From the NCBI GenBank assembly GCA_026724425.1, contig JAIUCV010000278.1:372001-436000 (forward strand): DNA of 64,000 bases, written 5' to 3'. The position numbers and the translations under genes were made by a program. Numbering within the stretch: position 1 is the first letter of the stretch; each line of letters starts with the position of its first letter. Positions 10,656 to 21,899 of the stretch are shown here, piece by piece. The notes below the pieces were generated by a model. That model saw nothing but the letters and a program-made list of their open reading frames with translations, was not told the DNA's origin and did no database searches. The stretch comes from Erythrophleum ivorense (Eukaryota; Streptophyta; Magnoliopsida; Fabales; Fabaceae).

Positions 10656-10901
10656 AAAAAAAAAAAAGTGCCAAATGGAAGAGTAATTTCAGTGATTCCT
10701 GCTCCTCCTTCCACGCCATTCACTATGACGTAACAGTTTCATGTTGAAATAGAGAGAAGTGAAGGGATTTTTGGTGGCTGATGGTGGATGTTAGAGGTGG
10801 CCATATAAAAATCAAGGCCAAAAGCAAAAAACCAAGAGCGAAGCTGCGTAAAGAGAGCTCCATAGCTGTGATTAGAGCATAAAGGAGGGGTAATATTAGA
10901 T

Positions 10902-10939
<38 letters not shown>

Positions 10940-11988
10940 TTAATTTGGTTCATACATATTTTGATATGAAAAGCTCTTTGTGACTTGTGGTTGATTGCAA
11001 AGACTAGCCGCTCATAGCGTCAAATGAAAAGGATAGCTGCAATCTTTTAATTAAGGTTGTCCTGTAATCTATTTATTGTGCTTCTTCTTCCAGCAAGCGT
11101 GGACTGAAGGTGTAGATATCCTCCAAAGAGAAAATTATTATGAAGACCTCTAGAAGGAATCTAAGAAGAGATATAATTATTCTATGTTTAATTGCATTTG
11201 ATATTTCCCAATTTCAATCCATGATCAGAAATCTGTTATATTTGTTTGCGTGTGAACTTGAAAGTCTCTTATTTTTGGCCGTACTTTTTTAGAAAGTTAC
11301 TTGGGGAGCATGATATCATCAAGGAGCAGCTAGGATGTAAACAACTTGGTTGAGTTCCGAATTGGAAGTTTGGAGCATAATAATGACCAAGTCTAAGTTG
11401 CCCAATTTGCGTATCACGTTAGATTTCAATCCTTTCCTCTTGTCAACAAGGTTGAGTATAATTCGATGTCGGAAACTGAGCAAGGTGAACAATTACCTGA
11501 ACTAAGCAAAATGGGGGCAAAGCAGCTAACATGGAACTCCTTATAATCTCTTGATCTTGCATGCAAATTTTACGAATAAATTGTAATATTATTAATCAAG
11601 CTCATAATAAGATGATAACTTTTGTGAAAATTTCTTAATATATTATCCACTTCTCAGATTAATTAATCACGCATTTTCATTCCTTATCTGGTTCCGTCAT
11701 TCAGTCATTCTCTCATGTCATAGTATTATTAATCAGGATCTGCAGGATTTCTGAATCGATATAAAATAATTTACACATACAATTAGAATGGCATGTAATT
11801 TCCAAACAATTGCACTAATTAATTTTATCAACTTTGGTAATACCGTGGCCCCACAAATAGTTAAAATTGTGTATAAAATGTAGTAAGACTGTTGTCAAAG
11901 AACAATAATATAAAAGCAAAAACCAAAAATAGATGAAAGGATGCCAACACATGATTTACACTCTGATTTTTGGCTACTAATGTTACAA
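10656..11988. other. Intergenic, downstream of the cis-prenyltransferase gene
   Basis: AT-rich, with an (AC)n microsatellite at about 10903-10936. No coding exon or RNA gene was recognised. The part next to 11988 must include the CPT 3' UTR. Confidence 0.6.
10903..10936. repeat. (AC)n microsatellite
   Basis: A pure AC dinucleotide run of about 34 bp. Confidence 0.95.
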
Positions 11989-13083
11989 TTAAGATTGCTT
12001 CTTTTTCTTTTCCAAGTAAGAGTGGTGTCTCTGAAAGTTCAGTACTGCCCAGACCAAGTGCCGCAGACCTATCTCTGGCCAAAGAGCGGTTGGTGAATAC
12101 AATGGACAGGTACTAGTCTGCCATAGAAGAAAATTGCTAAGACGCGTCTCCCCGGAAGTTCGGATCAAGATGTCCGGGTCAGGTGCTACTGCCATGTACA
12201 TGTGCTTCTCAACATCAACTAGTTTTATAGTAGGAAGCTCACCCTCCTTATACCTTCTCTCTTCACTACTATCAACCACCCCATTCCACGATATAATTTC
12301 AGTTTCTCTGCAATTATCATGGCGTTGTTGAACAGCATGTGCAAACGGACCATCTCTATCTCCAGCGCCTTCAATTCCTTTTAGTACACTGCTACTACTA
12401 CAAGCTTTAGCTGCATTTAAATAGTCTTTGCAACAATGTTGATCTAGCATGTCAATACCATTTCTCTTCAGACCCTTATCAAGTCTTGCAATCACACCAT
12501 TTAAATCTTTGGCTCCCTTTGATGCTTGAACTTCATTCCATTTATCCTTGCAGGATTCTTGAACAGCACGCACAATCTCATCACGTGAAGTATAGGCTAC
12601 ACAAATTAAAAGCACTCTCTGGTTGTTGTGAGCAGTTACTCGCATTGCCTTCTCTACTGCAACCCTGACTGGTTCAGTCAGTAGTTGCAAGTTGCCAATG
12701 AAATGTAATCTAATACCATATTCGTCAACAATACTTTCTTTTTGAAGCAACTCCTCGATCTTTTCTCGCATCAACTCCATCAAGGATTGAACCTCTTTGG
12801 GCTGCCTTTTGAAGTTATCAATGCTGAATGCATATACAGTTACATACTTCACTCCCAATTCATAGCAATACCTCAGGATGGACAGGAGAGCTGAAAATCC
12901 AGCCTTATGGCCATCACCTTCAGCCATGTTTTTCTTCTTTGCATACCTTCGATTCCCATCCATGATGAAAGCAATATGATTCGGCACAGGACCCGCAGAT
13001 AAAACACCAAACATGCATCTTCTCCAAAAACTACATAAACTGCCAAACAGTTGGCTTGTAATACCTCCAGTCCTTCTCTCCAT
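11989..13083 (-). CDS. CPT1: cis-prenyltransferase (dehydrodolichyl diphosphate synthase catalytic subunit)
   Basis: A single-exon gene of 364 codons. Enzymes of this family elongate farnesyl diphosphate with isopentenyl diphosphate in cis to make dehydrodolichyl diphosphate for protein glycosylation; the eukaryotic enzyme works at the ER with a NgBR/LEW1-type partner. The catalytic motif NHIAFIMDGNRRYAKK is at about residues 35-50 (Asp of DGNRR binds Mg/diphosphate), followed by GHKAGFSAL, YVTVYAFSIDNFKR and LHFIGNL. The C-terminal signature is DPDILIRTSGETRLSNFLLW, then ALWPEIGLRHLVWAVLNFQR. Between AYTSRDEIVRAV and that signature lies a long polar, Ser/Asp/Glu-rich insertion of about 110 residues; shorter inserts at this place exist in the Arabidopsis At2g17570 type. 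The start is placed at the first Met before the conserved core. Upstream sequence (to about 14.6 kb) shows GTAATC and GTACTT donor-like sites, suggesting a long 5' UTR intron. Confidence 0.95.
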   Translation of the reverse strand: MERRTGGITSQLFGSLCSFWRRCMFGVLSAGPVPNHIAFIMDGNRRYAKKKNMAEGDGHKAGFSALLSILRYCYELGVKYVTVYAFSIDNFKRQPKEVQSLMELMREKIEELLQKESIVDEYGIRLHFIGNLQLLTEPVRVAVEKAMRVTAHNNQRVLLICVAYTSRDEIVRAVQESCKDKWNEVQASKGAKDLNGVIARLDKGLKRNGIDMLDQHCCKDYLNAAKACSSSSVLKGIEGAGDRDGPFAHAVQQRHDNCRETEIISWNGVVDSSEERRYKEGELPTIKLVDVEKHMYMAVAPDPDILIRTSGETRLSNFLLWQTSTCPLYSPTALWPEIGLRHLVWAVLNFQRHHSYLEKKKKQS

Positions 13084-14640
13084 TTAAATGGATGATATTA
13101 AACTTTAAGATTCCAACATAAGCTATTCAAGAAGAAACCTCCATTATCAGCTAGCATTAGGAATAGTTAAAGCACCTGAATTTAATCATCCGACGACCTG
13201 TTCATTAGAAACTGCTCAAGTATTAATCCGCATTCTAGAAAATGAAAATAAAAAAGTAGGAGTAATAAGTAATGGAAACAGTCATTGTAAATGTCTATAT
13301 GATTAGTTGTTTGGTCTATTTGCAAGAAGCTGCTAAGTTAAAACTTGGATAATGACCAAATTGATAAAGGAATAAATAGATGAAAGGAAGTTTGATAACG
13401 TACATACCATAGTTCATTCACCAAATAAATAGGGGCCTCAGTGTCACACGTATTCAGCAAATCAATGAAATATTTCCCATAATCCGATCAATAAATGATG
13501 GCTCATGCCAAAGTTGTAAGCATCATACCAGAACTTAAGGCTTTAAGGATCAAGATGAACCATAAAAGTTGGTTCCTCCACCAGTTTTCACTAGCGAAGC
13601 TAGAGCAAAATCTTCAGGTGGTTTCCTTTTTCCAAGGTGAGGGTGGAAGTTGTTAACACAAATTACAATTCAATCTACAAAGATGAATGATGTAGCAAAC
13701 ACAGTATACATAATAACTTCATCTATTTAGCAAAAGCAAGAAAGTCTATTTTCTTAAAAATTAAAATAGATTAACTTATCAAAGTATCATGCCCATGCCA
13801 GATACTACTTCATGTAGAAGGTCCATATCTAACGTTTCTTTCCTACATCAATAAACAATGAGGTAAAAAGCACCATAAACAAGTTACTACTTACTAAATA
13901 TCGGAAAAGAGATATGAGAGTATTAAATATTATTCTAGAAAATAACTGAACCCATATAAGTAAATTTAAAGTGAGCTATTGCCAGCTACATAATGACAAA
14001 TGGAGTCCAATGCAATATATTCAAAAAAATCATAACGTTGGAAAATAGATATCTTGAGTGATATATTGATATGTCCTTCTGGCAATATGAAAGAATGAAA
14101 AGCCAGAACAGCCATGATCCCTCTTGGCAAAAGTAAATGGCAGTATGGCACTATGAACCACTCGGAAAATACATCTAATAAGCGAATTAAAACAATGTCT
14201 AAGTTGATATGCAGCAATTTATTAAACAGTAAACAACAAACACTAAAGCGAACACCCCAATCCCCAAACCAGAAAAGGGAAGAAAAATTCTGAAACACTC
14301 AAACACAAACTCTAATGCCGCATTTCGAAGCTCTTCTTTCTTAAAACTCATTCAAATCAGTCATTACTCAGTTCTAAGCAACCAAGCATACTTAAAACAC
14401 TTGATAAATAGTGTCACTCCAGTGTCACTTCCACAAAACAATAAAAATAACAAAAGCACTGGAAATTTCCATACTTTTAATAAATTTTCAGAGCAACCAA
14501 TCAAAAAAGAAAAAAAAAATAGACACGCTTCGCGAAAATAAGATTCATATCTATGTTTAACTGAAAGAACAAAACATGTAGGAGTTCAGCAAAGTACCTT
14601 CAAACCAGGAATGCGTTAACCCAGATTACCTTCGAATTCG
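13084..14640 (-). other. Probable 5' UTR and 5' UTR intron of the CPT gene
   Basis: No coding exon is visible. On the minus strand, exon-like sequence near 14640 is followed by GAAG/GTAATC and a little further by GAAG/GTACTT. Acceptor-like TTCTTGAATAG lies just upstream of the ATG. This fits a leader intron of about 1.5 kb, but only transcripts could fix the borders. Confidence 0.4.
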
Positions 14641-15264
14641 ATCGCTCACAACGGAAACGAAAATAAAACCCTCAATGAAAATCTACCGATTTAATCAGAG
14701 ATCAAGATAAAGGAGAACACTTTAAACGCAATGGCGGCCCGACAAACTAATAAACAACAACGATGGAACAAAAACAGAAAGTCGTCCAACCTAACGAGAA
14801 GGATGCATGTGGTTGGCATAGATAAACATAGGCCACAGAACCTAACGCTTCTTTTTTTTTTTTTTTTGATAAGACGGAAAAAAACCTAGGCCACCGAACC
14901 CAACGGTTCTGATGCAAAGGTTTTTGGGTTGAGCTTTTCTCTAATAATTTGGGCTTCCTCCTATCCATCCAGTTTTAAACTATTTGAAGTTTTTCTGCAC
15001 TTATCTTTTACTTAAAAAAAACAAAAAATAAAAAATGCAACAGCCAATAAAATTAGAAGATAGGATGAAAACAGTAAATCGGAGAGAAGCCAGACCCAAG
15101 ATATTGGGGTGTTGGGACTCTTGGCAGTGTCGCAGATGTGACTCTGACGGGGAGGTGGGAAATTTATCCTCAGGGTAAATTGGCCTTACTTTTAATGGGC
15201 CCAGCCCATCAGACTTTGGGCCGTTTCTTAACAGAGCAAAAAGAAAAAGAAATAAGTTCCTAAA
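14641..15264. other. Probable CPT promoter region
   Basis: A non-coding stretch with a poly(T) run (about 14851-14867). No recognisable gene. It lies between the inferred CPT leader and the orphan exon that ends at 15265. Confidence 0.4.
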
Positions 15265-15429
15265 TTATTCATCTTCCCATTTGAGCTGTTCTTCATCTGT
15301 CAGAACTTCTGGATTCACCAAGGCTCCGATATCCTGTGCGATGGTTTCTGCTTCCGGCTTCAGAGGATTATGCTTGCACAGAAGATCCCGGACTTGGAAA
15401 CATGTCGGCCTTTTCTTATCTAAAGAAAA
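15265..15429 (-). pseudogene. Orphan terminal-exon-like frame, family not recognised
   Basis: The minus-strand frame ends at TAA 15267-15265 and encodes a protein-like C-terminus including RPTCFQVRDLLCKHNPLKPE, AETIAQDIGALVNPEVL and a final EEQLKWEDE. Upstream, TTTTCTTTAG and TATAG are possible splice acceptors. No matching upstream exon was found before the kinase gene at 16458. I do not recognise the family. It may be the duplicated last exon of a gene elsewhere, or the remaining end of a lost gene. It is too short and, relative to its strand, isolated. Confidence 0.4.
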
Positions 15430-16457
15430 CTATATTTTATTCCAAAATTTAAGATTTAATTATAAAATTGGTTTATAAAATATAAATAAAAAAACTCCTG
15501 AACATTAGATGTAATAAAATACCCTTGAACACCATACACTAAACACTGTTGCAGATGGTGTTTTGGTACACTTTAAAGTTTAGAAAATTATTTTGCTATA
15601 TTTTGAAATTCATGAATTAATTTTGTAATTATATCTGATACGGGGGTAAAATATAGTTTTTGCATTATTAATTTAATACTTTAGCTATTGAAAACATCAA
15701 ATCCTAAAATCACCATGTGAACAGTTAATATTGTGTCAACTGATAATGTTATGATGAAAATAATTATTTATTTTAGAGGAAATGAAAACCATTGGTTAAA
15801 GGTATTAAAGATTTAATTTATTTTTTAAAGGCTTGACCAAAAAAAGGTTTGACTTTAGAGAGAGTTATGATGTCTACACTTCATTCTATATTGTTTTGTA
15901 TTGTTTATCGATTTTAGGGTATGTTTAGCATATCGTATAAAGTTTGATAATATAAGCTAATACAATACATTATGAACTTATCATTTGTTTGGTACATGTA
16001 ATGTATTGTATAAGTTTATACATCATGACTCTCTTATACATCAAAATGATGTATAACCTAATCATGTCTTAGGGGTAGGATTAGACCTATTTTTTCATTT
16101 GATACCACTCATTCTCATGGTGCAAATTATGAATCCAGTCTCAACCCTGAACTACACCAACAATATGTTACAATTTTAATCGTACAAAATTACATCTGAA
16201 AAATCTAACTGTAGGTTCCATGATTATGATACAGAATATAAACCTCCTATGCACAAATGGTGACTAGTCCAATAGTAAGAGGCAGTAAAAAGGCTATTTA
16301 AAATCCCCCCTTCCACCCAAGAAAAGAACCCAAAAAAAAAATGACATCCATCAGGAGGCTGATTACTATTCAACCTCAGTTTCAACTCTCAAGTATTTTT
16401 TTAAGTTTTGCCTAATACTTTGGCAGCTTATTGCCAAGCATGAATTGAAGGTTGGTT
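15430..16457. other. Intergenic, 3' flank of the kinase gene with one MITE-like segment
   Basis: AT-rich. It contains copy 1 of MITE-like family B (about 15925-16090). No other coding or RNA feature was seen. Confidence 0.6.
15925..16090 (+). repeat. MITE-like family B, copy 1
   Basis: The segment from CATATCGTATAAAG through ATTGTATAAGTTTATACAT and TATAACCTAATCATG to ATTAGACCTAT reappears in inverted orientation at about 28084-28250 with scattered differences. It is strongly AT-rich and foldable with no coding potential. The ends are not sharply defined. Confidence 0.6.
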
Positions 16458-19400
16458 CTAAATGGGCTGGTGGGGAGGGCCAAGAGCTGCAGATTGTGCA
16501 TGGCGATTCTTAGGTACCTTTACTTTGTCTTTGATGCTTTCAATGCCTTCTAGTTCCTCAAGTACTTCTTTCATGGAAGGACGGTGTTTAGGGTCAGGTT
16601 GTAGGCATTTTAGAGTAAGCTGAGCTGCTTGTGATGCTGCCTTCAGTGAATATTGACCCTGAATCCTAGCATCCATAATGGTTTTCAACTTTCTTTTGCT
16701 AGAGAGATATGGCTTGACCCATTCAACCAGATTCTGCTGCCCACTAGGTCGCTTTGAATCAAGTGCCCTCAAACCTGTCAGCATTTCAAGCAGCACTACA
16801 CCAAAGCCATACACATCACTTTTCACATACAAGTGACCTGTTGAACAATAAAGGTACAATCAGCAGCCATGTTAGCAGCTGTTGAGTTAGAATGGAATGA
16901 ATTATATTAGGCTGTTTCTTATGTACAATTATACACACAAGACAAAATTCTTAGGTGCACCTGCCAATACAAATTAATGGGTGCCAGTGGATTTCATCAC
17001 CTGAAACACCCACTTTTTAACACTACGTTTGGTTGTGAGAATATCACCCCAGGGAATGGAAAATCAGCTCACATTCCATCAGTGCTGTGTGTTTGGTTGT
17101 AGGAAAGGTAATAAAATTTTTTCCATGGAAAGCTTACCTTCCTTCATATAAAGGAAACCACAATCATCCCATTTTGAGAAAGAAAGTGTCACTGTGCATT
17201 GGAATGAATTTTATAGTTGTAGGAGCAATATTAAAAATTATATATTTTTTATTATTATTTATCTATTAAGGGTATTTTGGTCTTTTTGATAATTATTTCT
17301 TTTTTATTTACATATTTTATTATTATTTATGTATTTAAAATATTTTGATCTTTTTAATAACTATTTTATCTTTATTTATATCTAACTAAATGAAAAATAT
17401 AACAATATTTCTATTCGTTTCCTTGACATACCAAATAGATTTTATATATGATAACATTCTTTTCCATTCTTTTCTATTCCTTTTTATTCTATCCAATTCT
17501 CGTTTCCATTCTTTTCTATTCCTTTTTATTCTATCCAATTCTCGCAACCAAACGTAAGTTTTCATTGTTGGTTTTTCACACAGTCAATTATACATTATAT
17601 GCAACTTAACAATATTACCAACTCGAAGAATCTTTAGGAAGCACTGAATAATTTTTGAGTTATATAATCCCATTACTGAAAGCTGAAAAGCATAATAATT
17701 AATTAACTGCTTCTACGTAATATGCAGTCTGAGTCATGAATAGGGTCAAAACTCAAAAGACATAATTGTGATACACAAAGTTGCTTCATCAATCATATGT
17801 CGATATAATTACCTGTTGCCATGTATTCTGGAGCAGCATAGCCATAAGTGCCCATGATCCTAGTTGTCACATGTGATTCTCCTCTGGAAGGCCCCAATTT
17901 TGCCAAGCCAAAATCAGAAATTTTTGCATTATAATTCTGTAGGAGACAAAAGACTATTTGATCATTAATATGATCTGTGATATGGAGATACCATTAATTT
18001 TCTTACTCTAAAACCATGTGTCCACAAAGTCAATTAATATTCAACAGGTCTAATATTAACAACGCATGAAACAATGTAATGGGGAAAATAATTGTATGTT
18101 TGAGCTATTACTTTAATCATACACCAGGAAGTTTCCATATAAGTACAGCAAAAGTTCGGCTCCCAGAAGATGTGAAGGAATTTGGATTAATGCACATGCC
18201 ACTCATTCCAAAGTGATACTACATTTATTTCAGCTTCCATCTTCTCAACAATGAGGGGAGGAGCAGATTAAAAGCAACACAAAGAGGCCAACTAGCAAAA
18301 AGAATAACTAACCCCATCAAGTAGTATATTTGAGGCCTTGAAATCTCTGTATATCACTTGCTTTTCTGAAGTATGCAAAAAACCAAGGCCCCGAGCTGCA
18401 CCAATAGCTATTTTGAGTCGCATGTTCCAAGAAAGTGGTTCAATGTTAGGATTTCCTGCTCAAACAAAAAGAAAAAGAGAAAAAAAAAATTAAACTCAAA
18501 TGCAGGGCCAAGCATTTTTTTTTTTTCACTCATTTTATCTGTCTTCAGTTCATACTTCTGAAGAGATGATTCTCCAAGCTTCCCTTTGGCATGAACTCAT
18601 ACACAAGAAGAAGCTCCTCAGCGTCCCAACAGAAACCCAATAGCTTGACCAAGTTGGGGTGAGAAAGCCTTCCTAAAAAATTGACTTCTGACTGCATTAT
18701 CAGATCAAGAGAGCAACATATTATTTCACAATGCCTGATATCTTTTCTGAAAATTGTACAAAAAGAGAAGGATTTATCTCATGGTGCGTACCAGAAATGC
18801 ATTATGACAGCTGAAATCACTACAAGATACACTAAAGTTATTGACAAAGATTAAAGTTCCATCATGAACTAAATCATTTGTCAGTGATTGGTTTTCCAAT
18901 TAACTGGACCCAGAAACCGGAGGTGATAAAAGTAGAGAATATCAGATGCCCTCTTACATATTCTGTGTTCTTTAGAGCAGAACAAATTCATCAGAACTGT
19001 ACAGCCTTGTCAGAGAAAGCATAGGTAATTTGTATAAGACGTCTTAAAGCAAGAATCATGCTTTACTAATGACTTGGACAACAAAACCAAACAAATTAAT
19101 ACACTCAAATACACCAAAGGCGCATCAAATTTTACTATTCTAACAAGATTGGGGAGGGTTACATCAATGTTTATCTTTAACTATCTTAACACTTTTCTTA
19201 TGGCACACATGCTTGGCTACACAATTCTACTGAGACTAGTGCTGCTAATGACAATGCTGATTCATTATTATTTACTACTTGTGATAGCAATTCGATCAAG
19301 CCTTCTACATTACATATACAAAGACTTCAGAAAAGTCTACCACTTCGCAAAATGGTGATGCCATTAGCCTGTCCTCATACCTTAATATATTAAATTCACA

Positions 19401-20530
19401 AAATGTAATTAAATTATTCTTTTTTTTTCTTTTTACAAAAAAAAAAGGTGAATTTGTGATCGGATGGTATAAAATGAAACCATTTCCAAAATTTTAATTG
19501 TGGAAAGTGAACGCCTATGTTGAATTCATCATGAGACAAGCATTCAATAGGGCGGATATTAGGACAACGTATTTTTAAAGATCCGCCTTCATTTGCGGAT
19601 AAGCAATGAAAGGCAGAAAAACAGGTCGTTTATGTGGGACCCGGATGCATTTTCCCACTGAAACCATTGATCTTCATGCTAAAGTCATATTCATGTTTGT
19701 CTATTGATTGATTTGTATTTAGTTTCTCCATCAATTAACGAAATTGATCAACAACAGATGTGAGTCGCGAACACCAAATGGCCTAATCATGATGAGAACC
19801 ATTTTCAATTACTAAAATTTCTAATTTCCTTTTTCCAAACCTTAACTGGAAAGCAAAAGAAGGAGGAAAACAAAACAATGACTACCACTCTGGAAAATTT
19901 AAGCAGAAGAAATAAAATTCAACGCACCTGCCACTCTTGGAATCCTTGCACACTTTCCGAGTTCAACTTTTTAATAGCAACCACGATTCCACAACCTGCC
20001 TTAGCTGGTGTTAGCGTCTTCTCATCCAACCAACCTTTGTAAACTCTGCCAAAACCACCTTCACCAAGCAATGTATCAGATTTGAAGTTCTTTGTGGCTG
20101 CTTTCAAGTCTCCAAAACTAAAGACCTTCAAGTTTGGCGTTTCTAGAATTTGCCCATTCGGAGAAGGAAGGGACTCCCGAAGGCTCCCACTTGCTATTTC
20201 TGAAAATTGACTCCTTCCCGCACTGCTGTTCGTAGTGGAGAACCCAACGTTCTTGCTGTCAGTACTTGCTGAACCTACAGAGACAAATGGTCAAAGAGAA
20301 CTCGGATTATTATTTTGACCCAGATAAGAGAACGGAGATCTAGCTTGTTTCTCTGGGGAATTTCAACAAGCAGATGGTACCCGTGAAAAAGTTTCAACTA
20401 ATTTTTCTGACCCACGCCGAGACATTCTAGATCATGGAAAATAAAACCCATTCCTACCTGAATATGGATTTCTATTTACACTTGACTCTGGTCCATCATC
20501 GTGAGCGAGAGCTCCAAAGCATAGACCCAT
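16458..20530 (-). CDS. PIX13: Receptor-like cytoplasmic kinase, RLCK subfamily VII (PIX13/CST-like), six exons
   Basis: Exons from the 5' end are 20530-20458, 20274-19928, 18691-18556, 18455-18313, 17936-17813 and 16837-16458. All phases agree and give 400 residues. The N-terminus MGLCFG carries an N-myristoylation glycine and a nearby palmitoylatable cysteine, so plasma-membrane attachment is expected. The kinase domain shows GEGGFGRVYKG (P-loop), VAIKKLN (catalytic Lys), VIYRDFKASNILLD (catalytic loop, here YRD), DFGLAKLG and MGTYGYAAPEYMATGHLY (activation loop/P+1), then the lower lobe to RPSMKEVLEELEGIE. EEWQ-type EVNFLGRLSHPNLVKLLGF and KGSLENHLFR match the PIX13/CST branch of RLCK-VII, which relays receptor-kinase signals in immunity and development. 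No lesion is seen. A 533-bp inverted-repeat MITE sits in the last intron. Assignment to PIX13 or CST is not settled by sequence alone. Confidence 0.93.
17024..17556. mobile_element. Inverted-repeat MITE in the last intron of the kinase gene
   Basis: The left end TACGTTTGGTTGTGAGAAT and right end ATTCTCGCAACCAAACGTA are near-perfect inverted repeats (one mismatch in 19). The interior is AT-rich with CATTCC/GGAATG words on both arms and has no coding potential. The shared flanking dinucleotide TA may be the target site. Confidence 0.75.
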
Positions 20531-21380
20531 ATCAAGCTCCCAGCCGTCAAACGCTAGCATAAAATGGCCCCCGCAAAGCCTAAAACAGCTATAATGAACG
20601 ACGGTGCCAGAGAGGAGGAAGACTTAAAGAAAGACGAGAGAAGTATCGTTTTCTTTTTGGTTAATAACAATTTTTTCCGTTAATTTATATTCATATTTTT
20701 TTCCCTCTGGCTTGCACTTAGAATTTACTTCGCTGCTTCGCTGGTTCCTAGTTAGAACCCCTTAAGCAAAACCATTTCCACCGTCGAAGTTTCGGTTTTC
20801 TTTTATTTGTTTGTTACTTTTTAACCCCATTGTTGTGCCGCTATTGAAATAGTGATGAAGTCTCCCCTTCGTTAGATCAAAGTCAACGACCGCGTGAGAG
20901 TTTGATCAAACCCTTCATTTCGATAATACAACTTACCTGCGTGCTTCCGTAGAAAAAGTTGGCTGTGTTTATCCATCAATTGGGACCCAGAAAATACACA
21001 ACCACAAATCCCTTCCAAAGACATGTTCTTTGATGACTAAACTGAACGTGATGGTTAACTAATCACATGAACTTTAATTTGTTGCTGGTCAAATTCACTG
21101 CAAGCTCAATTGGGTCAGGCTTTGTTTTGCATATTCATTACTCTATTTGGAATTTTGGAGTCTGAGACTGCCGTGAAAATTATTGAACTATTACCATACG
21201 ACATAACTCCTTCTCCAACAGCAACTTGGCAAGTACCAAAAGGAAGGTTGACATATAATGAGAAAGTATCACATCAAATCAAATACATTCCACTTGGTTC
21301 CAACGACAAAACTTTTATTTGCGCATCTTATTAGATTTCCCAGTGACTCTGTTGATGATTGGGAATAACCATTAGCCTTA
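20531..21380. other. Promoter side of the kinase gene
   Basis: The region between the kinase start codon and the left border of the Ty3 element. The first part (20531-20640) should be 5' UTR. No coding exon was recognised; the small plus-strand open frame at 21110-21334 has no family likeness. Confidence 0.5.
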
Positions 21381-21824
21381 TGTGACGACCTAGGTGAAAA
21401 GGGGCTAAAAAGATTTTAAGGTATCTAAAATTTTTTAGAGTGTTTCAGGATATTTCAGAGAAGACTAGATTACTCCTGAACCTTTGAGAAGAGAATTCCA
21501 GAACTATCAATGTAAATATCTCTTGTAAATATCTTATAAAACATTCTAGAGAATTAATGTAGACCGTTAGATAAAATCAATCTCCACCGTCCATTAAGGA
21601 GGTGGAAAAGTTCTAGAACTTGGGGGAGGCCTATAAATACCTCCACTCTCCTCATTTGTAACCCATCTAAGAATTGTGTAATACAAATTCTCTCTCTCTA
21701 GCTTTCCTTGTTGCTCATCTTGCCTACTTGAGAATTCGGTTGACTTAGCTAAGATCAAAGGAGTTGATCAAGCTAAGGCCGGCATGGTTGAGGATTTTGG
21801 GTGAAAAGTTCCAAGGCTGTGACA
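21381..21824 (+). repeat. 5' LTR of the Ty3 element
   Basis: 444 bp, TG...CA ends, with TATA-like CTATAAATA at about 21631. It is 18 bp shorter than the 3' LTR, mainly because a short CTCTCTCTAAATT segment near the end is not duplicated. Scattered substitutions between the two LTRs indicate an insertion that is not recent. Confidence 0.93.
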
Positions 21825-21827
21825 ACG

Positions 21828-21839
21828 TGGTATCAGAGC
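21828..21839 (+). other. Primer-binding site (initiator tRNA-Met)
   Basis: TGGTATCAGAGC, the usual complement to the 3' end of initiator methionine tRNA, three bases after the 5' LTR. Confidence 0.93.
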
Positions 21840-21899
21840 TTTGGTTCGAGGGAACCTTGTTCTACCATTGGTTCGAGGGAGCAATACTTGTGGGCAAGA

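Noticed and set aside
11861..12082. Minus-strand frame overlapping the end of the cis-prenyltransferase gene
   Set aside because: It is an out-of-frame shadow of the CPT C-terminus.
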